A stretch of 64,000 nucleotides of DNA from assembly GCA_002338565.1 (NCBI GenBank), contig DDIN01000008.1, positions 1 through 64,000 on the forward strand, read 5' to 3'. Source of the stretch: Hyphomonadaceae bacterium UBA1849 (GTDB taxonomy: Bacteria; Pseudomonadota; Alphaproteobacteria; Caulobacterales; Hyphomonadaceae). The position numbers were made by a program, and so were the translations under genes. The notes below the pieces were generated by a model that saw nothing but the letters and a program-made list of their open reading frames with translations, had not been told where the DNA came from and did not search any database. Shown one piece after another: positions 1-6,792 of this stretch (position 1 is its first letter; each line of letters begins with the position of its first letter).

Positions 1-5
1 CCTTT

Positions 6-368
6 ATGAAACAGAGACATACGCTAGTATGCGCGCTTTTGGTGCTGGCTGTGATTGGCAGTGCGGAAGCGGACGGAAACGCCTCATTGGTTCATTCTGG
101 GATTGGCACAATCCCGCCAAGAGAGCTGCTCTCATCACACATTCTGGAGTTACCAGCCGGAGAACAAAGCGCATGGATACACGGGGCTGTGAGTGCCACA
201 GCTCAAGCCTTGGCAGCTCGCAACACCGATCAAGCGGGTTGTATTGTTTCTTGGTTTTTTGCTGGAAATGGGCCTGACTTGATCAACGAGGCCTTGGCAA
301 CTTATCCAGACGCAAATGCGAATTCAGTGATATACGCTGCGTCAGTTAGTGTTTGCCCAAACGATTAG
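6..368 (+). CDS. Small secreted protein of unknown function
   Basis: The 120-residue product begins with Lys and Arg followed by a hydrophobic stretch (residues about 6-22, ending in GSAEA), which is a good Sec signal peptide, so the mature protein of about 98 residues should be periplasmic or secreted. It contains two cysteines (in AGCIVSW and SVCPN) that could form a disulfide. I do not recognise the family. Its start lies five bases from the window edge, so a ribosome binding site cannot be checked and an upstream extension is possible. Its stop codon overlaps the stop of the convergent gene on the other strand. Confidence 0.55.
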   Translation: MKQRHTLVCALLVLAVIGSAEADGNASLVHSGIGTIPPRELLSSHILELPAGEQSAWIHGAVSATAQALAARNTDQAGCIVSWFFAGNGPDLINEALATYPDANANSVIYAASVSVCPND

Positions 369-1057
369 AGCGACGGAATGGAGCTCAAACTTAGTGAAGA
401 GACAACGCTGTTAATGGCTGGTTCGGGCACGCTGTCGGCTTCTGCGCGCGATAGTACATCATGCGCGCTATTCAATTCGCTTTCAAACTTTTCCAGGTCT
501 TCCATGCTTGGCGGTGCGTCCTGATCATTCATTTGGGAATGCATCGGGTCTAGAATATCAGACTGGATATTCGAAAGCTCTGCGGCTCTGTTGCGCGCGC
601 TTTGGTATTCTTCCCAACTTGAAACGCTCTCCATCTCACGCTCGCGGATATCGATCTCGGATGCGTCAGCTTCGCTCCCGTCAGCATAGACCAGATCGCC
701 GGTGCTGGTTTGGAAGACGAGATCGCCGCTGGCTGATCTTACAGCGTTCTCTCGCAAACGCTCCAGAGCTTCCGCGTTTTCTGTGAGGGCGTCATCGAGG
801 TCTTCTTGGATAGTGTTTAAGCGCTCTGCGGTCGCTTCGTAGCGCTCGCGGTATTCCGAATTCAGCATGAGTATTTGAAGCGCGGTCATATTCTCACGCT
901 GGCGCTGCTCTGAGATGCGTGCGCGTTCGGATTTAGAGCGTGAGGCGAACTGAGCTTCAGCGCCCATAGCGGCTCCGCCTGCTTCTTCGATTGATTTTCT
1001 GGCAAGTTCCGTGCGGCTTATGTCTGCGCCATTGTTATCATCGGTGAAGACATTCAT
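365..1057 (-). CDS. Hypothetical coiled-coil protein
   Basis: This acidic, highly charged product of about 230 residues has no signal peptide or membrane segment. Residues about 20-110 are rich in Glu, Arg, Gln and Ala with heptad-like spacing and are probably coiled coil; a second helical stretch lies around 140-200. I do not recognise the family. The reading frame extends 12 bases upstream to a GTG (1069), but the ATG ending at 1057 is preferred because a GGTGGA-like ribosome binding site lies seven bases before it. It is transcribed away from the membrane/VWA pair across a shared regulatory stretch, and its 3' end overlaps the convergent secreted-protein gene by four bases. Confidence 0.6.
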   Translation of the reverse strand: MNVFTDDNNGADISRTELARKSIEEAGGAAMGAEAQFASRSKSERARISEQRQRENMTALQILMLNSEYRERYEATAERLNTIQEDLDDALTENAEALERLRENAVRSASGDLVFQTSTGDLVYADGSEADASEIDIREREMESVSSWEEYQSARNRAAELSNIQSDILDPMHSQMNDQDAPPSMEDLEKFESELNSAHDVLSRAEADSVPEPAINSVVSSLSLSSIPSL

Positions 1058-1098
1058 GCGCGTGTCCACCGGATTTTGCGCGGGGCTATACCCCCGCC

Positions 1099-1125
1099 GT
1101 CAATTATACCGTGGGCACAATTGAC
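1099..1125. repeat. Inverted repeat, possible operator
   Basis: GTCAATT at 1099-1105 is matched by AATTGAC at 1119-1125, with 13 bases between. The arms are perfect and about 20 bp of centre-to-centre distance separates the half-sites, which suits a dimeric regulator. It lies 42 bases upstream of the coiled-coil gene's start on the minus strand. The regulator is unknown. Confidence 0.35.
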
Positions 1126-1218
1126 GAAGCCGCGCCCCTTAGCCCCGCCTGTCCCAAAAATCCAGTATTTCGAATAATTACAATCACCCACAATACTGCA
1201 ATTATAGGCTTATCGTGG

Positions 1219-1233
1219 TTAACGTACAGTTAA
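1219..1233 (+). promoter_or_regulatory. Candidate CtrA binding site (TTAA-N7-TTAA)
   Basis: TTAA at 1219-1222 and TTAA at 1230-1233 are separated by exactly seven bases (CGTACAG), which is the classical full CtrA box of Caulobacter-type alphaproteobacteria. It would sit near the -35 region of a transcript starting around 1255-1260 and reading into the membrane/VWA gene pair. The match is direct; function is inferred. Eight fixed A/T bases occur by chance fairly often in AT-rich DNA. Confidence 0.4.
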
Positions 1234-1368
1234 TATTGCTCCTTGTGCTGAGTAATTTTGGTGGCGGTTTTACGTGTTGCTCGTACTGATAAGTCCAAAA
1301 TCACCAAAGCGCCCGCACTCACTTTCAGACCGTACAAAATGTCCTCGGATCGAAAAAAGAGGACCATC

Positions 1369-2664
1369 ATGAACAATCCTTTTGCAACCACGCCCCCTGC
1401 AGATACGTCATCTGTAGAGGCTTATCAGGCCAGCCTTATCACCGAACTTCGTGCCCAAAAATGCGATATTGACGCTCAAATTCATGAATTCTCTCTTGGT
1501 GAAAACGACGCTGATCTCGGGCTACGTAACGCACAACTGGAACCGTATTTCAAATATCTCGAAAACGGTCTTGAAAAGCTCACTCCTACTGTTGACCGGT
1601 TCGTCCAATGGCGCAGCAAGCGCGCAGAGTATTTGCGCTTTTTACAATGGTCGCATAACGCTGCTCGGCCCGCCAAACTGCCCGACCCTCTCGACACTAT
1701 TTTGGTTGCTATGGTGTTTATGCTGTTGGAAGGCGGCATGACCTCGATGATGATGATTTCCGAGGGAAAAATGGATGTCATGGCTGGGATTGGCTATGGG
1801 CTGATCTTCGCTTCCGTTAATGTGATTGTTGGCATTGTCGGCGGATTTTTCTGCCTGAGATACGTGAACTACAAGCTCGGCGCTCCGAATCCTGAGCCAC
1901 AGGACAAGCGTACTCGGCTAATTGCCCGTGTTGGATATTCAATCGTTCTGAGTGTCCTTGCCATTCTTGTCTTCTGCGCCGCTCGGGTACGATCGCTCGG
2001 ATCGCACGAGCACATTTTCAGCTTCGATGAGATTGGCTTCATGAGCACCTTCAATGACGGCATTGCTGTCATCATCATCGTTATCGGAGCAGTTTCATCC
2101 ATTCTTGCTATCTGGAAAGGGTATTCAGGACTTTCTGATCCCGTGCCAGGACTGTCCAGTGCCCGGCGTCATGCAGAAACACTGATAAATGAAGACGGAA
2201 TGATAGCTCTGGATGCGCTGGCCGACAGCATGAGCGAAATCGTGGAAGATGCACTTGAATCTGCAGAGGACGATTTGAAGCTTGCCAAAAAGGCTATTAG
2301 CACGCGCACAAAGTCATTGCTCCACCTTACTGACACCGTCGAACGCCACAACACTTCCATTGAGGATGCTCGTGCAAGGCTACAAGTATTTGCACATCAG
2401 CATTCTTCGATGATCCATCGCGTAAAACGCTCAGCAGCACCGGTAAGCGTGTCTTTTGACGAGAGAATGTTCAATACCCTGAGCATTTCACCAGACGTCC
2501 TGTCGTCTTTCGAAACACAAACCTCGCAATCTGAGGTGAACAAACTCCAATCTGACATGGCGAAACTCTTGAACGCCCTCGGCGACGCGCTCGCAAAGAT
2601 AGAGTTGGCTCGCACAGAATTTCTGGCCTCAGCGCCAGATCTCGATGTTGTGTCGGATAAGTAA
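1369..2664 (+). CDS. Four-TM membrane protein with cytoplasmic coiled coil
   Basis: From the ATG at 1369 (ribosome binding site AGAGGA five bases upstream) the product has 431 residues. A helical, charged N-terminal part (about 15-100) precedes four hydrophobic segments at about 110-130, 137-163, 189-208 and 229-250, and a long C-terminal part (about 260-431) is rich in Ala, Glu, Lys and Leu with coiled-coil character. The open frame extends to a GTG at 1258, but that start lacks a ribosome binding site. I do not recognise the family. The next gene follows after 12 bases and encodes a membrane-anchored VWA-like protein, so the two probably form one operon and perhaps one membrane complex. Confidence 0.7.
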   Translation: MNNPFATTPPADTSSVEAYQASLITELRAQKCDIDAQIHEFSLGENDADLGLRNAQLEPYFKYLENGLEKLTPTVDRFVQWRSKRAEYLRFLQWSHNAARPAKLPDPLDTILVAMVFMLLEGGMTSMMMISEGKMDVMAGIGYGLIFASVNVIVGIVGGFFCLRYVNYKLGAPNPEPQDKRTRLIARVGYSIVLSVLAILVFCAARVRSLGSHEHIFSFDEIGFMSTFNDGIAVIIIVIGAVSSILAIWKGYSGLSDPVPGLSSARRHAETLINEDGMIALDALADSMSEIVEDALESAEDDLKLAKKAISTRTKSLLHLTDTVERHNTSIEDARARLQVFAHQHSSMIHRVKRSAAPVSVSFDERMFNTLSISPDVLSSFETQTSQSEVNKLQSDMAKLLNALGDALAKIELARTEFLASAPDLDVVSDK

Positions 2665-2676
2665 AGGAACCTCGAA

Positions 2677-3546
2677 ATGCCAAAGAAGCGTTCAACGCGT
2701 CGCCGCGCCGGAAAATCCAATCGTATCATGAAGCTGGCAATGTTGGTGGCATTGCCAGTCGTAGCGTTGACTGGCCTCGCGACTGGGGTCTCACATATGA
2801 TGAGCATTCCTCAAATGGACGAAGCTTTCTGCTACGCGCAAAACGGACAATCAGAGACGGCAATTTTCATTGATAATTCCGTCACGCCGGGTCTTAGCAG
2901 CCCTCAGTTTCGGGATTTCCAGACCGCATTTATGAATGCCTGGGAAGCAGCTCCGCCAAATACGCGGTTTTCAGTTTTCTCGACTGGGCGCAGTGTAGCA
3001 GGATCAATTGCGAGACCCGCATTTGAATTCTGTAAGCCGGCAAGCACACCTGCAGAGCAGGACGCCTTCGGTGGTCCAGACAAGCCTGCACCTATGCTAT
3101 CGCGCATCTATGACGATGCGACTGCGCATTTCGAAGGCATTGTGCATGAGTTGATTTCCAGTTCGCACGATCCGGATATGCAAGCCGTGGATAGTCCCAT
3201 CCTTGAACAGCTACAGGCGATTTCCCGATATTCCGGATTTCAGGGTCCAGACCGGAGGCTCGTGGTGTTCACTGATGGTATTCAGAATACAGAAACCGCG
3301 CGGTTTTGTGCCGTCGCAGGCGACATGCCTACATTTGAAACCTTTGAGCAACAACAGCGATACACATTTGTTCGCCCAGACCCGTTGGATGGCTCCGCCG
3401 TTGATTTCTTGCTGACAGAAGGGCTGATCACGCCAAATTCTCTGCCATATTGCTCGGAAGCTGAATTGCGGACCTGGTGGCCGGACTATTTTAGAGCCAA
3501 TGGAGCCCGAACAGTTCAACTTACACGCTTAAGAACCAACGGCTGA
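2677..3546 (+). CDS. Membrane-anchored VWA-like protein
   Basis: The 289-residue product has a strongly basic N-terminus (many Lys/Arg in residues 3-19), one hydrophobic segment at about 19-37, and a larger domain expected outside the cytoplasm. Residues 66-70 (DNSVT, after a beta-strand-like AIFI) resemble the metal-binding DxSxS motif of von Willebrand A domains, and VVFTDG further on resembles the later VWA strand that carries another metal ligand. Three or four cysteines in the domain suit an oxidising compartment. The assignment to a VWA-like fold is by motif only. An AAAGGA ribosome binding site precedes the ATG, the gene follows the membrane protein by 12 bases, and a strong terminator closes the pair. 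Confidence 0.65.
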   Translation: MPKKRSTRRRAGKSNRIMKLAMLVALPVVALTGLATGVSHMMSIPQMDEAFCYAQNGQSETAIFIDNSVTPGLSSPQFRDFQTAFMNAWEAAPPNTRFSVFSTGRSVAGSIARPAFEFCKPASTPAEQDAFGGPDKPAPMLSRIYDDATAHFEGIVHELISSSHDPDMQAVDSPILEQLQAISRYSGFQGPDRRLVVFTDGIQNTETARFCAVAGDMPTFETFEQQQRYTFVRPDPLDGSAVDFLLTEGLITPNSLPYCSEAELRTWWPDYFRANGARTVQLTRLRTNG

Positions 3547-3561
3547 ATCCGACAGCCCCTG

Positions 3562-3598
3562 AAAAAAGCAGCGCGGTGCACCACCGCGCTGCTTTTTT
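3562..3598 (+). terminator. Rho-independent terminator after the membrane/VWA pair
   Basis: A perfect 12-bp stem (AGCAGCGCGGTG at 3567-3578 with CACCGCGCTGCT at 3582-3593) around a three-base loop is followed by six T. A run of A on the 5' side makes it potentially active in both directions. It starts 15 bases after the VWA gene stop. Confidence 0.9.
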
Positions 3599-3687
3599 GC
3601 ACTCTGCACCCCGCTAAACCGCCCTCGAGTTACGGCTACCGATGCCACGCTTCACTTCATTCAACTCAAACGAAATGGAGCGTATTT

Positions 3688-5343
3688 ATGAGCAAAGCAC
3701 CCGAAAACAGAAATCTGATCCTGCAGGGTACGGCCCTTACAGTGATCACAGGGATAGGCTGGTATTACCGTCATCTGATTTACATCCCAGATTTCCAGAT
3801 CCCGGCTTGTATAGCCGCCTTCATTCTGGCGGCGGGCTGGCTAGACTGGGCAGGCGCTGTACTGCGGGTCATACCCCGTCTTTTGCAGCACTGGAAAGTT
3901 CGTAAACCAAAGGGCGAGAAAGGCACAGCGCGATGGGCCAGTGCGCGCGATGCCACGAAAGCAGGACTCTTCAAACGATCCCGTCGAAAAAACGGTTATT
4001 ACGTCGGGCTTGCATTTGATGAACCAGTCTTCGTCGAAATCGAATCCAATGGCCTTGTCCTGTCGCCAGCAGGTGGAGGTAAAACAACCGGATTTGTTAT
4101 CCCCGTTCTGATGCATCATCGCGGCTCTGTCTTCGTATCCGACATGAAACAGGGAAGCCTCGTTCATATCACGAGCCGAACGCGCAAGAAGCGTCTCAAA
4201 AATGAAATCGTTATTCTCGACCCCGTTGCCGTCATGACCGGCATTGATCAGATCGCGTCCCGCTATAACCCGCTAAGCCTTCTGATCGATGACTGGAACG
4301 ACGACACCAAGCGTAAATATCTGATGTCGGACCTGCGCGGCTTTGTGAAACAGATGCTGCCTGAGCCCAAACAAGAGGGCGAAAACAAGTTCTTCCGGAG
4401 CGGTTCACGCAAGCTTCTTCAGTTCGCTCTGCTTTATCTGATCACGAGAGGAGAGGATGCCAGCCTGACAAAAACCCTTCTCCTTCTGAGCGATATGGGG
4501 GCGCTGGAAAGCGCGCTCTATATTGCCCAGAACAGTGATGCCCTTAATGGTGAACTCAAACGCCTTGCAGATGATTTGCTAGGGAAACTCACTGACAGCG
4601 ACCGTAAGCAGTTTGAAAGCTTCCGCGAGGGCGCTTTGCAGGTTCTGGAGCCCTACGGCCCAGGTAGCCTCCTTGCTGAAGCAACGTCGCATACCGATTT
4701 TCGGTTCTCCGAAATGAAAGAACGCAACATCACTGTTTATGCCGTCAGCGACCCGACGCAGAGAGACGCGCTTTCTGAGTGGATGGGCATGATCTCGTGG
4801 TGCGCGACGACCGAGCTTATTCGCGCGCCCGGCAAAAAGCCGGTCACCTTCCTGCTTGATGAGGTGACAAACTTCAAAATTGAAGGTCTGCCGGGCCTTC
4901 TGACCATCGGACGTGAGTTTGGTATCAGAATCTGGTGTATCGTTCAGGAGTTAGAGCAATGGAGCCTGATCTATGGCAAGGAAGCGCTCGATACGCTTCT
5001 TTCTCAGTCAGAAGCTCAGGTCGTTCATGGCATCAGTTCTGTGAAGACAGCGGAACTGTATTCAAAGCGGATGGGACAAACCTCAATCCGCGTCAAAACG
5101 CATTCTATCGGTCGCCACGCCAAAGATCAGGTCACCCGCACGCTGTCGGAGCAGGCAAGAGCTTTGATGACACCAGATGAGTTGTTGTGCGCAGAAGACG
5201 GTCTCTTGTTTCTGAGGGGAAAACCAGCGTTCCGGCTGCACATCGCGGGATATCATGAGATTGAACCCTGGCGCAGTCGGGCTGATGCTAATCCGCTCTA
5301 TGGCCCCAAACGCTATAAGGGCAAAGTCCAAGCACGGCTCTAA
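3688..5343 (+). CDS. VirD4/TraG-type coupling protein (T4CP)
   Basis: Type IV coupling proteins are hexameric inner-membrane ATPases that bring a relaxase-DNA complex to a type IV secretion channel. This 551-residue product has two N-terminal hydrophobic segments (about 11-33 and 38-60), then a Walker A motif SPAGGGKTT (126-134, Lys132) and a Walker B VTFLLDE (386-392) with the following TNF, as in VirD4/TraG proteins. GTARWAS near residue 79 is also typical of TraG relatives. Start: ATG at 3688 with GGAG 11 bases upstream. It is shorter than many VirD4 proteins (600-700 residues) but has the complete motor domain. No relaxase or channel genes are seen next to it; they may lie left of the window, or the element may borrow them. 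Confidence 0.88.
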   Translation: MSKAPENRNLILQGTALTVITGIGWYYRHLIYIPDFQIPACIAAFILAAGWLDWAGAVLRVIPRLLQHWKVRKPKGEKGTARWASARDATKAGLFKRSRRKNGYYVGLAFDEPVFVEIESNGLVLSPAGGGKTTGFVIPVLMHHRGSVFVSDMKQGSLVHITSRTRKKRLKNEIVILDPVAVMTGIDQIASRYNPLSLLIDDWNDDTKRKYLMSDLRGFVKQMLPEPKQEGENKFFRSGSRKLLQFALLYLITRGEDASLTKTLLLLSDMGALESALYIAQNSDALNGELKRLADDLLGKLTDSDRKQFESFREGALQVLEPYGPGSLLAEATSHTDFRFSEMKERNITVYAVSDPTQRDALSEWMGMISWCATTELIRAPGKKPVTFLLDEVTNFKIEGLPGLLTIGREFGIRIWCIVQELEQWSLIYGKEALDTLLSQSEAQVVHGISSVKTAELYSKRMGQTSIRVKTHSIGRHAKDQVTRTLSEQARALMTPDELLCAEDGLLFLRGKPAFRLHIAGYHEIEPWRSRADANPLYGPKRYKGKVQARL

Positions 5344-5705
5344 CTGTGAGTCTTGTTCGCGTCTTCGCGTTCGATCTTATCACCCTGGCATTTTACGAAG
5401 TGTGCGAGAGTATGTTTTTCGAGAATCTGTAAAACGCCCGCCTGATTGCAAACCTGCTCATATCTTTCCATTGCACGATCCGGATCAACTGGGTCGTGCT
5501 CCAGCGCATAGTAGGTAAGATCCTTGGAAAGCCCGAAAACAATCTCATTGATACGTTCAGAAGGCACGCCGAGGTGGAGCCAACGCTCTATCATCGTGCG
5601 CAAGTCTGCTTCGATGACCTCGCGAGACAATTTGGGCCAGGTACGTCCGTATCGGACATTGTCATTTCTGGCGCGCAAATCAGAATTGTCGGGCTCTTCC
5701 GTCAT
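5340..5705 (-). CDS. Hypothetical protein, convergent with the coupling protein
   Basis: This 121-residue charged, soluble protein has a helical central part (about 28-95) and no signal peptide or membrane segment. The family is not recognised. Its stop codon overlaps the stop of the coupling-protein gene, so the two genes converge with no spacer. It is divergent from the next gene to the right, and the intervening stretch of about 65 bases would hold both promoters. Its composition resembles its element neighbours. A DNA-binding or antirestriction-type accessory role is possible but nothing in the sequence shows it. Confidence 0.55.
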   Translation of the reverse strand: MTEEPDNSDLRARNDNVRYGRTWPKLSREVIEADLRTMIERWLHLGVPSERINEIVFGLSKDLTYYALEHDPVDPDRAMERYEQVCNQAGVLQILEKHTLAHFVKCQGDKIEREDANKTHS

Positions 5706-5770
5706 AGGTCAATTGTACCAGAATGGTCTTCCGCATTGCAAATTCACCTCACCAACATGGAGGCAATCCA

Positions 5771-6415
5771 ATGTCTGACGCGATCAGTTCCGATCTGAGT
5801 TGGAGCAATCTCAAAGCCAGTTTTGAAGCTGTGGATCCAGAGTTTTATAAGAGCGTCCAGAACCCAGCTGAGACGTTTCAATCAATCCGTAAAATCGATG
5901 AATGGGCGAAAAAAGAACGCGCGCAGTTCAGTGACAATACAAAAGCAAACAAGTCAGAATGGGTTGCTCGTGAAGTCGATAAGATCTGGCTAGAGCGGGA
6001 AAATATGGCGCCTGAACTCAAGCCGCCGATTCCAGACAAATCACTGTCTCAGGAGGCACGCGAACGCGTGGATCAACGCATTGAAGGTGTCTACTTTCAA
6101 ATCGAGCAGCACCGGAAAGCGGAGCGCCAGCGCGTTCTGAATGATCCCGAGCGTTCGATTGCTGAAAAGAAAGCTCCAACACAAGCACATCCCCTGTCCA
6201 AAGCTACGCATGCCGAGATTGATAACTCTCGCAATGCCCTCCTGAAAGAAGCCGAAACCATTTTTGGCGCTGGACAGAAACTTGATCAATTCCGTGCCCG
6301 TGAGGCTGAACTTCGCACAAAGCATCACAAGGACATCGGGCGCGCTTTTAATGAGCACGGGATCAACCGTCAGCCTGCTACGGATCAGACCCGATCTGGT
6401 CCGTCTGGTCTCTGA
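5771..6415 (+). CDS. Hypothetical charged helical protein of the element
   Basis: The start is set at the ATG at 5771 because GGAGG (5759-5763) lies seven bases before it; the open frame begins at 5723. The 214-residue product is hydrophilic and rich in Glu, Lys, Arg and Gln, with probable helices over most of residues 30-200 and no membrane segment. The family is not recognised. Position beside the coupling protein suggests an accessory mobilization role, but this is only an inference from location. Confidence 0.6.
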   Translation: MSDAISSDLSWSNLKASFEAVDPEFYKSVQNPAETFQSIRKIDEWAKKERAQFSDNTKANKSEWVAREVDKIWLERENMAPELKPPIPDKSLSQEARERVDQRIEGVYFQIEQHRKAERQRVLNDPERSIAEKKAPTQAHPLSKATHAEIDNSRNALLKEAETIFGAGQKLDQFRAREAELRTKHHKDIGRAFNEHGINRQPATDQTRSGPSGL

Positions 6416-6431
6416 ATACGCTCGTATTTAT

Positions 6432-6445
6432 AGGAATTAATTCCT
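6432..6445. promoter_or_regulatory. Perfect 14-bp palindrome, candidate operator
   Basis: AGGAATTAATTCCT reads the same on both strands. It lies in the AT-rich leader between the charged helical protein and the small acidic gene that precedes the recombinase, about 95 bases upstream of the ATG at 6538. A dimeric repressor controlling the recombinase operon could bind here; no regulator gene is visible in the window's part of the element. Confidence 0.35.
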
Positions 6446-6506
6446 TTACGAATTCGGAAATTTGAATAACGATTGCCAAACATAAAAACAATTACGGAGA
6501 AGAAAA

Positions 6507-6522
6507 GCGCAATTCTTTGCGC
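6507..6522 (+). promoter_or_regulatory. Small 5'-UTR hairpin before the recombinase operon
   Basis: GCGCAA at 6507-6512 pairs with TTGCGC at 6517-6522 around a TTCT loop. It ends just before the AAGGAAGG ribosome binding site of the small gene at 6538, so it could affect transcript stability or ribosome access. The stem is only six base pairs. Confidence 0.3.
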
Positions 6523-6537
6523 AGGAAGGAAGGTCGA

Positions 6538-6792
6538 ATGACCGATGCAACACCCGCAAGATATGACCCGTCCACCGACCTCGACAGCTACGATCTGAGC
6601 AACATTGATCTGACCGAAGATGAAGCCGAACAGTTTCTGGAAATCTTGAGCGTCATAATGTTGTCCATCGTCCGGGTTGGTCTGGGCCTCGATCCTGTCA
6701 GCCAGATACTTGATGAACGAGTTCTGGATAAGCTTCAGGAAATTGATGAACCAAACCCCTCAGCTATGGTAGAATATGCCCATGCAGAATAA
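6538..6792 (+). CDS. Small acidic protein upstream of the recombinase
   Basis: The ATG at 6538 follows a strong AAGGAAGG ribosome binding site. The 84-residue product is acidic at the N-terminus (many Asp/Glu in residues 8-36), with a short hydrophobic helix around 36-54 and another acidic helix at the end. The family is not recognised. It overlaps the recombinase start by 17 bases, so the two are probably cotranscribed and translationally coupled. It could be a recombination directionality factor or a regulator by position alone; nothing in the sequence proves either. Confidence 0.6.
   Translation: MTDATPARYDPSTDLDSYDLSNIDLTEDEAEQFLEILSVIMLSIVRVGLGLDPVSQILDERVLDKLQEIDEPNPSAMVEYAHAE

Larger units (their letters stand above)
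1058..1368. other. Divergent intergenic region of the element
   Basis: This 311-base stretch separates two divergent genes. It holds a 7-base inverted repeat (1099-1125) and a TTAA-N7-TTAA sequence (1219-1233), both listed separately, in an AT-rich setting from about 1160 to 1260. The downstream frame is open from a GTG at 1258, but that start has no ribosome binding site, so the stretch is treated as noncoding and as the promoter region of both genes. Confidence 0.6.
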
